A stretch of 64,000 nt of DNA from Saccharomycopsis crataegensis (lineage: Eukaryota > Ascomycota > Saccharomycetes > Ascoideales > Saccharomycopsidaceae), in assembly GCF_037102585.1 (NCBI RefSeq), contig NW_027043821.1, positions 372,001 to 436,000 on the forward strand, given 5' to 3'. Positions 1-9,126 of this stretch are shown one piece after another. The notes under the pieces were generated by a model. The model did not search any database. It saw only the letters and a program-made list of their open reading frames with translations, and was not told the DNA's origin. Position numbers and translations under genes: made by a program. How positions within the stretch are numbered: the stretch's first letter is position 1; each line of letters begins with the position of its first letter.

Positions 1-360
1 ATTCCAACTACTTGTTTTTCAAAAAAACCCACTCAACTGGCAGAAGAAAAAGCTCCTACAGATTCTTCAAGTGACAATCCTCTTTATGAAACTACAGAAA
101 ATGACATTATTTGTGTTGACCGTACTCCTAAGCCACTAGAGCCTTCAATTGGTAAATCGCCGTCTCCAGAACAGTCTGAGAAAGCCATGAACCAGACTTG
201 GGAAAATGTGAGCAATCATAATGCCTCATATGAGGATTTGCAAGGAGTTTATCAACAACAGGACAATGATGATGCCAAAGTAATCGTCCAAGATACTGAT
301 GAAGATGAAAGTTCCGAAAATGAGGAACTTGCAAAAGAAAGTGAAGTACTTACTCACTGA
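1..360 (+). CDS. 3' end of an unknown protein gene (partial)
   Basis: The frame is open from the first base to a TGA at 358-360, giving the last 119 residues of a protein whose start lies outside the window. The tail is hydrophilic, rich in Ser, Glu, Asp and Gln, with several Ser-Pro or Thr-Pro sites (possible proline-directed phosphorylation) and an acidic stretch near the end. I see no catalytic motif, membrane segment or recognisable domain, so no function is assigned. The composition is coding-like and unlike the A-rich DNA that follows, which makes a real gene end likely. Confidence 0.6.
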   Translation: MPTTCFSKKPTQLAEEKAPTDSSSDNPLYETTENDIICVDRTPKPLEPSIGKSPSPEQSEKAMNQTWENVSNHNASYEDLQGVYQQQDNDDAKVIVQDTDEDESSENEELAKESEVLTH

Positions 361-1253
361 TGATACACAATGACTAATCGTAAAAGGATTATATTACTGG
401 ATTCTAATTATTCTCTGAGTTCCACTAATTGACTATTATTTATTTCGCTTTATTTGTTTATCATGCTGACTTTTTTTTTTTTTTTTTGTTTTTCTTTTAT
501 TATTTCATTTAGAAGAATGGGAATTTTTTTTTTTTTTTTTTTTTTTTTTTGTTTTCTCTTTTAATTAATAACGGCTTGAAAAAGATTATTCAAATTTATA
601 ATCGATTCATTTATCAAGAAAACTATATATCAATAAAAACAAAATATTATATCAAACATATTGAGGAAATGAGTGACTTTGAAGCTGAAAAATAATAGTA
701 ACATCATAATAATGATAGAGAAAAAGTGAAAGAAGAAACAGAAAAAAAAAAAATTATGAATAAAACAAAGTCATATAATCAAAATCAATGAAACAATGAC
801 AAAATTAAATGTAAAATGATGGTGACAATAATAATAAAAGGAAAAAAGTTTATCAATCAAAATCAAAAACCGGCAAAGAAAAAAAAATAAAGAAGCAAAA
901 AATTATAATGGTCAAGTAAATTTCATAATAAAATAATGAAAAGCAAAAAAAAAAAAATAAAAAAAAAGAATAAATAAAAAGAGATAAAAGAAAAAGTAAA
1001 CACCAAACAAAACAAATGATCAGTAGCTAAACACAAAAATAAAATGAAAAATAAAATAAAAAAAAGAGGAGTATATCAGTCATAAAAGTTTTTTCGTGTC
1101 TTTTTCTGAACAAGAGTTATTTTTCCTCTCATATTCTTTAAAAATCTTTTTTTTTTATTCAGGAAAAAATAGGCAGCCTATATGTATATTTGCCAACTGC
1201 AGACTTTTTCTTGGTTGTATCCTCATTTTTTTTTCTGTATTTCGTTAGTATCT
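361..1253. other. Gene-free, A-rich low-complexity intergenic DNA
   Basis: This lies between two convergent genes, so it should hold two 3' UTRs. It has T-runs near 470-490 and 522-550. From about 600 to 1080 the plus strand is strongly adenine-rich, with many runs of 8 to 10 A. I see no open frame of note, RNA gene or mobile element. Confidence 0.7.
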
Positions 1254-2315
1254 TCAAGTTGTAACATCTAAAACCAAACTAACATCATCCACATCAGATT
1301 TAGAGAGATCTTCTAAAAATGGTAACAAATCTAACAATTCATTATCATGAACGTCCGAGAACCAGCTCGAAATTGGAACGGCATGCTGAGGATGGAAAAT
1401 ATATGAGGCAGGAGAATTATCAATGATGATTAGATCACTAAGAGGTCTTCCGATTTGTGATAGATTCTTAATGTAGTTACCTTGGTAGTTGTAACATGAG
1501 TCCCTAAAAAGTCTATGATGCACACTTTTGTGAATATCCAACTCATCAAGTAAAGGATCACCATATCTGGATACCGAAGCAGTAAATACCACCACTTCAT
1601 ATATTTCACCAACTCTTTTCATAAACTCGTCAACTCCTGGTCTCTTTATTACGTAAACATTATGAACTTGCCCTTCTATTTCCACAGGGATAACAAAGTC
1701 AGCGGATCTCAAATACTTGAAACTGGAATGCACCAAAGTTTCGTCCAAATCTAAAACTAAACACTTCTTCTTTTTGAACTCTGCGCTTTTCTTTTCCAAT
1801 AACCAACCACTCTTAGAAACAGATTGGTCAGGTTGCATGGCAGTCAAATCAAAACCTTCACTAAATACATCATTTTCTTCGTAAGCCTTGCTCGAAATTA
1901 TTGGCGGCTGACGATCCGGGATTTCGTTTGACTCCAGACTATCCTCATCTTTGTTATCGCCGGAGGCTTCTTGTGAGGCAGACTTCAGCTTCAGATTCTC
2001 CCTAGCTTGAAATTCATTTGGCGCTGAGGTCACTGGTGTTACTGGAGCTGGCGAGTGACTGGCGGTGTTATTTTCGTTAGTCATATCATTCGAATTATTT
2101 GGTACTGGTTGTAAAACTATTGTTTGTGAGTTGCTTGTTTTCATTTTATCTATGTTGGCCTCATCCACCTCATCTTGATGATCAGGATTCTTAGAGTCAA
2201 CTCTATTATTCGTCTCAGAGGTGTTTCTGGAAGAGCTTGTTGAGGAGGTGGACGACTTATGTTCTGGTGTAGAGCCAAATGTGCAACACAAAAATGAATT
2301 TAGTATCTTATCCAT
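1254..2315 (-). CDS. PSR1: Plasma-membrane HAD/FCP-type protein phosphatase, Psr1/Psr2 family
   Basis: A 353-residue protein of the Psr1/Psr2 family, phosphatases needed in yeast for sodium-stress tolerance and acting with Whi2 in the general stress response. The last ~170 residues form an FCP1/NIF (HAD) domain with the catalytic DLDET motif at residues 189-193 (D189 nucleophile, D191 acid/base). The block from LDETLVHSS to the conserved [14 protein letters not shown] region is nearly colinear with yeast Psr1. The N-terminus carries a Cys pair at residues 10-11 (FLCCTFGS), as in Psr1, where palmitoylation anchors the protein to the plasma membrane. The middle is a long Ser/Thr/Asn-rich acidic linker. 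Psr1 and Psr2 cannot be told apart, so the symbol is for the family. The start is the only suitable ATG. Confidence 0.9.
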   Translation of the reverse strand: MDKILNSFLCCTFGSTPEHKSSTSSTSSSRNTSETNNRVDSKNPDHQDEVDEANIDKMKTSNSQTIVLQPVPNNSNDMTNENNTASHSPAPVTPVTSAPNEFQARENLKLKSASQEASGDNKDEDSLESNEIPDRQPPIISSKAYEENDVFSEGFDLTAMQPDQSVSKSGWLLEKKSAEFKKKKCLVLDLDETLVHSSFKYLRSADFVIPVEIEGQVHNVYVIKRPGVDEFMKRVGEIYEVVVFTASVSRYGDPLLDELDIHKSVHHRLFRDSCYNYQGNYIKNLSQIGRPLSDLIIIDNSPASYIFHPQHAVPISSWFSDVHDNELLDLLPFLEDLSKSDVDDVSLVLDVTT

Positions 2316-3472
2316 TAATCACAGTGATTATTATTTCCCTTTTTGTTAAAGAAAAGTCTTCTAATAGCAAAACAAAAAAAAAAAAACAAGCTCTTATCTT
2401 GAAAACGTAATTGCTTCAGAAAAAAAAAAGATGTGTCAATAACAGTAAACAGTGACAAGAAGCAGTCAGCGGGAAGCTCTGGATGATGAAAGAGATTTTT
2501 TTTGGGGCAATTTTAGCAGTTCCGCCAGTTCCAAACAGACAACGTTACAAAACTAAAAGAGGTTCTCCTTTCCAACAGAACCTTTCTAAGCAGAAAGAAA
2601 AATAACTATCACACACGCGTGCACGTCCTAATAAAGATCCTTGGAAATAGAGTTACCAATATATACACACCAGACGTTGATAAAGGGTGGTGAGATAACC
2701 GATTTATGTATATAGGTTGCGTTGTTTGTTGGTGATGTGGAAGGTATTCAAAAAATTCGCTGTTTTGGTAGCATTTTTTTTTCTTCTCTCTCATTTTTTT
2801 TTTTTTTTTGTTTTTGCTGAATAACGCTGCGGTAGCGTGCTGGCCGTATCGGTGTCATCTGATCATGGGATCTCCGGTACGGTATGTATATACTGTGATA
2901 AGAAAAGTCCCTTTGGGCTACCTGGATGACTCTTATCAGCATCATTTGTAACTGAACCAGCCATAGCTATATCCATTTCTGATGATATATAATATATAAT
3001 GTATAATCTGTAATAAAGCATGTTATTTTGTTGGTAACATTTTGCATTAATGCCTTTGACTTCGGATGTAATCCAGGGAATAATTCCGGTGTTTGTAGAT
3101 CTTGAAGGGCTTGGCTGGCAGATCGATGATATTTCTTAAATATGTATCTATCTATCACTTGTCCATAATTTACAATTCTGGATTTGTCAAAACCATCAAA
3201 AGTTCTTTATTACAGGTAACCAAGACAATTACAAATTCCTAAATAGATTAAAACCCCAAACAATCATTAATTTCATATATACATCAATATATGCGTAGCA
3301 CCTGTTTTAAAAAAGTATTAAATATCACAAGACAAAAGAGAATGAGAAAATGCACAAAGGACCAAAAAAAAGAAGAAGAAAAAGCAAAACAGAAAATGAA
3401 CCAGAATCTAAAAAAATCTTCAACCTAGGACTTGACAGATCGTAAAAAAAATATTTTGGCACCATGGCTTCA
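2316..3472. other. Intergenic region upstream of the PSR gene
   Basis: About 1.16 kb between the 5' end of the PSR gene and the 3' end of the desaturase gene. It contains A/T runs and an MCB-like ACGCGT at 2615-2620. It also holds a short orphan open frame on the minus strand (listed separately). No RNA gene was recognised. Confidence 0.6.
2967..3206 (-). pseudogene. Orphan protein-like open segment, possible gene relic or unrecognised exon
   Basis: A stop-to-stop frame of 79 codons on the minus strand. Roughly its first 55 codons have protein-like composition (for example SASQALQDLQTPELFPGLHP), while the last part is AT-rich and looks like spacer. No ATG precedes the protein-like part in frame, and I could not place a convincing splice acceptor, so it is not an intact gene as seen. 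I do not recognise the family. It may be a decayed gene, one exon of a split gene, or chance. Confidence 0.25.
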
Positions 3473-4936
3473 TCAGGCAGCATCAGCAGTTTCCAAAGGA
3501 GTCGCTGACATGATCATATTATTTCTGACGGTCCTATTTTGTCTAATCACACTATTAGTATTTTCATCTCTTATCAACGCAATTCTCATAGTAGCTAACA
3601 AGTTATTTGCAGCATTAGAATGCATATAAACAGCCCCATTGAAGGCAGAAGTAGCGTCTTTTCCAATAGAAGCCTTAATTAAAGCAACACCGCCAGGGTG
3701 GTTATGAACAAATGGTGTGACATCATGAACAACTCCACTAATAATTACTAGAGCTCTGTCAGAACTTTTAACTAGCTTTCTAAATTCATCGACAGTGATT
3801 AGAGGTAATTTGTTCATTGGAACACCCCAGTTCAACTTTGCACGATGCCTGTCAATTAGTTTCTGTTGATGAAGTAAAGCACATCTCTGTATGATATTAT
3901 AGCTGGTGCGGTGTAAAGATTTCACCCCAAAGATAGCTCGACAACGATAGCAAAAGTTCAAAAACCATTTTGTTGGATCATAACGATAATAGTAGTGACC
4001 ATTTCTGTAGTCTTTGGGAAATTTATGATGAAAATTGTTATAGCCTTCACCAAATGTTAGGAATGATACGATAAATGAGTCTCTAGGGGTTTTCTTATCT
4101 TCAAAAGGTTGCGACCCGAGAAAGTGACCAAGAGAGTTTACCGAAAATATGGATTGCTGTGCAATAAATGATCTAATCAAACCACTGTAGACAAATCCTC
4201 CTACAAGATCATCCCAGAAATAATTAGCCATAAGAGAAGGTGCAACCAACCCAAACAACACATAAAGGGTAAAATTGTTATCCTCCTGCCACTTAAGAAA
4301 TTTTTCGGCCTTCACCATTTCTAAGTCAAAATTACCTTCATGATCTTTAAAATCATTTTCAGTTTGAAGTAGTTCATTCTCCTCATCCAATAGTCTGATA
4401 ATTTTCCGATTTTTGACAATTCTCCAGCCAAGATGGGCCCAGAAAAAATTTTTCCGATAATTATATGGATCTTTATCTGTATTACAATACATGTGGTGCA
4501 ATCTATGAAGCGACTTGAATTTCCTTGCGGACTCTATTCCAGCCGATGATCCAAATATCGTGAAAAATACTGGAAGAATATTGTAACTAGGATCAATCGA
4601 ATATGATCTGTGTGACCAATATCTATGATACCCGGTGGTGACCGCCAAAACCGTCAATGTGTAATGAAAAACTGAGAGATAGAGAGTTCTTGTCGTAAGC
4701 TGTATATCATAATAATATATAGCTAAAAAAGTGGCGATAGGAACCACAATATACTTGAATACGTTCCACCATATTGTTTTGATGATCACAAATTTGGTGA
4801 CTCTGATGAAATGGTTGACGCTTCTTCTAAGGGCCTTTTTCTTTTCCGGTTGCTCCCGCGAGTGGCTCTGCTGCCTTGACGACAACAGGATGGCATTTTT
4901 CTTCCCTCCGATTTTTCTTCTATCATTTTCATCCAT
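3473..4936 (-). CDS. Acyl-CoA desaturase (Ole1-like) fused to cytochrome b5, with altered third histidine box
   Basis: A 487-residue membrane desaturase with a C-terminal cytochrome b5 domain, the layout of yeast Ole1, which makes palmitoleate and oleate in the ER. Histidine box 1 is HRYWSH (104-109) and box 2 is HRLHH (144-148). The intermediate Asn267/His271 (NSLGH) is kept. Box 3, normally HNFHH after GEGY, reads NNFHH: Asn300 replaces the first His (codon 4037-4039). The heme ligands of the b5 domain are present (HPGG at 413-416, His439). The segment before box 2 also differs from Ole1. A metal ligand is therefore missing, and this may be a divergent paralogue with another regioselectivity, or inactive. 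A canonical OLE1 elsewhere in the genome is expected. The family is certain; the activity is not. Confidence 0.85.
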   Translation of the reverse strand: MDENDRRKIGGKKNAILLSSRQQSHSREQPEKKKALRRSVNHFIRVTKFVIIKTIWWNVFKYIVVPIATFLAIYYYDIQLTTRTLYLSVFHYTLTVLAVTTGYHRYWSHRSYSIDPSYNILPVFFTIFGSSAGIESARKFKSLHRLHHMYCNTDKDPYNYRKNFFWAHLGWRIVKNRKIIRLLDEENELLQTENDFKDHEGNFDLEMVKAEKFLKWQEDNNFTLYVLFGLVAPSLMANYFWDDLVGGFVYSGLIRSFIAQQSIFSVNSLGHFLGSQPFEDKKTPRDSFIVSFLTFGEGYNNFHHKFPKDYRNGHYYYRYDPTKWFLNFCYRCRAIFGVKSLHRTSYNIIQRCALLHQQKLIDRHRAKLNWGVPMNKLPLITVDEFRKLVKSSDRALVIISGVVHDVTPFVHNHPGGVALIKASIGKDATSAFNGAVYMHSNAANNLLATMRIALIRDENTNSVIRQNRTVRNNMIMSATPLETADAA

Positions 4937-5041
4937 CGTGGTGCTTCCTTAGGATGTACTTCTTTATGATCTGCTTCCTTTCAAGCCCTCAGGGAAGAGA
5001 GTGAAAGCAGATTTCCAGCCGCTTTGCAATCGCCCGCGTGA

Positions 5042-5051
5042 GCGCGCGCGC
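5042..5051. repeat. (GC)5 dinucleotide tract
   Basis: A run of five GC dinucleotides in the 196-bp gap between GPI8 and the desaturase gene, upstream of the latter's ATG. It is unusual in such AT-rich DNA. Alternating GC is Z-DNA-prone. Confidence 0.7.
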
Positions 5052-5132
5052 CTAACCAGGAATCCTATAGCTTACAGTGTTTACAAGACACATACTAAAA
5101 ACATCCATGTAATTCATGATATATTTAAGAGT

Positions 5133-6110
5133 TTACCGTTTGCTAAAGTTGATTAACGACAACAAGTCATCCTCTACTCCATCCACCACCACTTTCAGCA
5201 CCGATCCGAAGAAATCGGTGAGCAAAACGTTGGAGACATTTCTCCTGAATAAGTCCGTTCTGATCCCGGCATGACTGTGAACATTCTCAAAAGTGTAGGT
5301 ATCAAAAAGATTTTGCAACGTCTTGTTAGAGTTTTTGTTTACGTTTTCCAAGAAGTCTAGGTTGTAGTAAGTAAATCTGTCGATGACTGCCACACCAATC
5401 TCCACATCCGAGTGGTGAGAGTATGAAGATTCATCCAATTCCGAAGATCCAACCGCCAAAATATTTGGTGAATAAAACTTGGAATACATAGTGTTAGCTT
5501 GACAGGTGTCGATCATGAACAAAATCTCATTGTAACGCTTCTTCTCGTACATCTGCTCGAAAGCATCTGCCAAATCATGACTGCCAATTTCTTCAGCGTC
5601 TTGAAATTTGAGAAACTCATCACCTCCATGACCTGTCATATAAATGAAAATATTAGAGTTTTCATCGGTCAACAATCTCTTGGAGCGCGGTTGTTCAGGG
5701 CCCCAGCGATCAGTCAACAATCTAATGAAATTTTCCACGGTCACCTCGTATCCTCTGTAATCCACTTCGACATTTTCCCCATAAAGGTCGATCCCACGGT
5801 CTGCATTATTGAAAACCGCTCCTGGGAACGCATTTCTTGAATTACACGCCACATCATCAGCCAACATCAATATGATCTGAGAGTCTGGTATGCCTAGTCT
5901 CTTAACTGTACGGTACATACTCAAGACATTTGCCATATGGCGATAATTGAACCAAAACCGTGATGTGGACACCAAAACGGCCCAATTGTTTGTATGTGTT
6001 GAGGCATCCTCATTGTAAAAGGTGCCGATCTTAGCCTCATCCTCACTTGAGATCGAAAGGACGCTTAGTAAGAGCGTCTGAAATAGTAGGAGTATCTGGA
6101 GATATCTCAT
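5133..6110 (-). CDS. GPI8: GPI transamidase catalytic subunit Gpi8 (PIG-K), short form
   Basis: The caspase-like cysteine protease of the ER GPI transamidase, which cleaves the C-terminal signal of proproteins and joins them to the GPI anchor. Residues 1-22 form a signal peptide. The catalytic dyad is visible: His161 in YMTGHGGDEFLKF and Cys203 in DTCQANTMYS. The protein has 325 residues; the S. cerevisiae protein is about 410. It ends shortly after the conserved LLTDFFGS block, and the usual lumenal linker and C-terminal transmembrane helix are absent. The downstream DNA to the next gene encodes no hydrophobic exon. It would therefore depend on partners such as Gpi16 (also in this window) to stay at the membrane. 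The start ATG gives a proper signal peptide. Confidence 0.93.
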   Translation of the reverse strand: MRYLQILLLFQTLLLSVLSISSEDEAKIGTFYNEDASTHTNNWAVLVSTSRFWFNYRHMANVLSMYRTVKRLGIPDSQIILMLADDVACNSRNAFPGAVFNNADRGIDLYGENVEVDYRGYEVTVENFIRLLTDRWGPEQPRSKRLLTDENSNIFIYMTGHGGDEFLKFQDAEEIGSHDLADAFEQMYEKKRYNEILFMIDTCQANTMYSKFYSPNILAVGSSELDESSYSHHSDVEIGVAVIDRFTYYNLDFLENVNKNSNKTLQNLFDTYTFENVHSHAGIRTDLFRRNVSNVLLTDFFGSVLKVVVDGVEDDLLSLINFSKR

Positions 6111-6620
6111 TTTCCAGTTATTGTTGATCGTTCCTGTGAATTTTTGACAGTGTATTAGAAATCAAAAGAATCGTATTATTATTATTAATAGGGTCTACAG
6201 GAATTCTGAATATAAACATTACCCGGATTCTTTAGAAAACAAATGCGGCGGGTAATACATGTTTTTTTAAAACTATATTGTTACTAATGAATATTGGATG
6301 ATGAATAAGATTAGCAATGAATACTAAGTAAGTCAGAACAGAATTTTTTTCAAAAAAAAACATCAGCAGTTAGTAATTGGAATGATTGAATGAGATATAG
6401 GTATCAATAACTTTTTTGTGAGCCTAGCAATAATAAATAACGTAGTTTTTATGTACCACCATCCAAAAGGCTCTTTTATATTTCTCGGCCCACTGACGCT
6501 TATGGAAGCAATATTATACCGCTGCGGAACAGACTGGATAAAATTTAAGTACTAAAAATCGAACGTATAGAATCTGAATTTTATCATATATGATTGCAGA
6601 TCAACAAGAAAAAAATAGGA
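6111..6620. other. Intergenic, GPI8 promoter side
   Basis: About 510 bp between the GPI8 start and the IRC3 stop, both minus-strand genes. AT-rich, with no recognisable feature beyond short A/T runs. Confidence 0.6.
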
Positions 6621-8747
6621 CTAAGCCCGACGATTTATTTTTTTGGTACGCCCTATGTCCTCATGGGCCCGGAATTGGTCAATTGGGATGGCCAGTTTCC
6701 CAGGTTTAGTTTCAGTCTTTTTGTCAACAAGCAACATTTTGCTTTCAATCGCTTGTATGATTCTCTTATGAAATTCTTTACTACCCAATGTCTGCATGAA
6801 AATTAAATCAGAACAAGTTCCTTTATTCATTCCGTCGATAGTTTTTTCAAGTATTTCTTTAAAAGGAATCATACTCACTTTCAAGCTCATTTTTGATAAA
6901 GTACGACCAAAATATCCCAAAATTGCTTTCTTTTGGCCTGCAGTTGCACTTTGGAATCTCCATGAAGCGTGTTTGCGAGGATAATACTGAGAAGGCGCAT
7001 ATTCTTTTAGTTTCTCGTGAACAGTTGATATTGTTTCTAGCACTGACGATTTCATAAATTCTTCCGCAATAGTGTATCGAAAAGAAGCTCCTAGGGCTTC
7101 ATAAAACTTGGTTAGAAAACTTGACTCACCACCATCTATTGGGGATGGAGTCTTTGTAACTCTCACATACCCACTTCTAAATTCTAGTAACCAAGTTTCT
7201 TTATCACTCCTGATCCAAGCCAACAGATCTTTTGTGAAATATTTGGCATCGGACTCTTTTCTTGATGGTTGATAGGCGAAATCACGTAGAGAAGCAAATA
7301 ACTTGAAATTGAGCTTATCTTGGGAAAACTCTCTCAAAAGAGGCTTCTCACGGCTGAAGGAGCTCATCATATTGGTGTTAAATTTTTTAGTTGGAAGTTG
7401 ATAACTTATACCCAAAAGGGTAGGAACCGTGGCGACTTCAATCAGAACAGGAATAAAAGAAATGATATGGCATAGCTCTTTGGCATCATGCTTTCTTAAA
7501 CCTCGACCTATCATCTGACTTAGCAAATTTTTAGATTTTGTAGGTCTGGCCAAAATAATGCTATCAATGTTTGGAATGTCAGTACCTTCTGTGAAAATCC
7601 CACAATTGACTAACACATTGATCTTTTTTGATTTGAAATCTGTAACTACTTTCAGTCGTGTACTAGCTGCAGTTTTCCCAGTGACACATTCTGCCTTAAT
7701 ATCATTGGCAGCAAATAAATCACGTAGCGCCTGGACATGATCGACATCAACTCCAAAGATTAAGGTCGACTCAAAATGATCCTCCTCTCTATATTTGAGA
7801 TAAGTTTGCAATATTAAATCGTTAGATTTTTCCGTATTCACTGCTTTTGATAGACCAGTGATGGTGAAATCTTCTTCTCTAACAATCACTGAAGACAAAT
7901 CAAGGTCATCATCACGAACAACAGTAACCTTTGCATCACATAACCACCCATCAGTCACCATCTCATCCAAACCTTTATGAAATACCACATAATCCATAGA
8001 ATCGGCTAGCAGCTTACCATCATGCCTATCCAAGGTGGCAGAAAATCCAACAACCGCTACTTTTGTCTCGGTGTTGTGAGCATTAAAGTTTTGTAGAATA
8101 TTGATATATGATTTCGCAGCAGCATGATGCGCTTCATCAATAATGATCAATTTATAATCCTTAGGGTCATATTTTGAGAGTCTATCGCCTCTATTTAACG
8201 ACTGAATAGATGCCACAGTTATATCCGCCATGCCTGACGCCTTGTTCCCCCCAATATCTATTTCCACAACTTTCTCGGGCATGATTCTTGCACAAGTGGC
8301 CGCCGCCTGTTCACATAGTTCTTTTCTATGAACCAAAATTAATGTCTTGTCTCCTTGACTTTCAGTCAATGGAGCCATATGCTTTATGAGACTGCTAAAC
8401 ACAACGGTCTTCCCACCACCGGTAGCCAAACTGACGGCGATTCTTCTTTTCCCTTGATCAAAGGCACGTAAACACTTCACAATACAATCCTTTTGATAAT
8501 CCCTAAGTTGGAGACCAGTAGTATCTGCTGAGTTCCCAAAAATTCCCTCGATTTTCTGAACGGGTTTGAATTGGTCTGGGAGATTCTTTTGTGGAGAAGG
8601 AGAAGGACTGAGCGCCAACTGCTCCATGTAGCTCGTAAGAGAGTCCGTATGGAATGCTTGACACTGTGACATAATGCAAATTCTAGTCAATCGATGTCTG
8701 AAAACGGCATGAGATCTGTTGATCGAAGGAGCTAATGATCTAATCAT
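6621..8747 (-). CDS. IRC3: Mitochondrial superfamily-2 helicase Irc3
   Basis: A 708-residue helicase close in length to yeast Irc3 (689), a double-stranded-DNA-stimulated ATPase that maintains mitochondrial DNA by acting on branched structures. The first ~35 residues are rich in Arg, Ser and hydrophobics without acidic residues, a good mitochondrial targeting signal. Then come the Q-like motif (LRDYQKDCI), Walker A ATGGGKT (about 109-114), DEAH (204-207), GFSATL (motif III) and QMIGRGLRKHD (motif VI). The region after the core resembles the Irc3-specific C-terminal domain and has no other known fold that I can see. It lies just downstream of the PRP2 stop, on the same strand. Other SF2 proteins are possible, but length and targeting signal fit Irc3 best. 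Confidence 0.88.
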   Translation of the reverse strand: MIRSLAPSINRSHAVFRHRLTRICIMSQCQAFHTDSLTSYMEQLALSPSPSPQKNLPDQFKPVQKIEGIFGNSADTTGLQLRDYQKDCIVKCLRAFDQGKRRIAVSLATGGGKTVVFSSLIKHMAPLTESQGDKTLILVHRKELCEQAAATCARIMPEKVVEIDIGGNKASGMADITVASIQSLNRGDRLSKYDPKDYKLIIIDEAHHAAAKSYINILQNFNAHNTETKVAVVGFSATLDRHDGKLLADSMDYVVFHKGLDEMVTDGWLCDAKVTVVRDDDLDLSSVIVREEDFTITGLSKAVNTEKSNDLILQTYLKYREEDHFESTLIFGVDVDHVQALRDLFAANDIKAECVTGKTAASTRLKVVTDFKSKKINVLVNCGIFTEGTDIPNIDSIILARPTKSKNLLSQMIGRGLRKHDAKELCHIISFIPVLIEVATVPTLLGISYQLPTKKFNTNMMSSFSREKPLLREFSQDKLNFKLFASLRDFAYQPSRKESDAKYFTKDLLAWIRSDKETWLLEFRSGYVRVTKTPSPIDGGESSFLTKFYEALGASFRYTIAEEFMKSSVLETISTVHEKLKEYAPSQYYPRKHASWRFQSATAGQKKAILGYFGRTLSKMSLKVSMIPFKEILEKTIDGMNKGTCSDLIFMQTLGSKEFHKRIIQAIESKMLLVDKKTETKPGKLAIPIDQFRAHEDIGRTKKINRRA

Positions 8748-9126
8748 TAATGCTGGGGTGGGAAGGTACTAGAAAGGTCGAGTAAATGGTTTTACAAGAT
8801 TGCATTAATTACATCGGATCTCAAGGGGTCTTCACGCACTCCAACCTCCTTAAATAAGTGTGTGAGTGATTGATGTGATAGTACGCTGACTTCGAAATTC
8901 ACGCTTTTTTTTTTGACTTTGAATGTATCATAGATCAAATCCAGGCGCATGTATTGGCTCTAACTCTTTCAAATATCAAAGGAAGAAAAGAAATTCTGGG
9001 AGGAAAACTAGGTAGTTGTCTTGCACAACTTTCAAAAAATTCGCCAGTAGCGAGATACTTAGAGAACTAATCATAGCATAAAACATTCTATTGATACATA
9101 AAAACTATACATTTTATTTTCCTTCT
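8748..9126. other. Intergenic between PRP2 and IRC3
   Basis: About 380 bp serving as the IRC3 promoter and PRP2 3' region. I see nothing specific apart from a T-run near 8906. Confidence 0.55.

Noticed and set aside
5499-5840. A 113-codon plus-strand frame
   Set aside because: Antisense shadow of GPI8.
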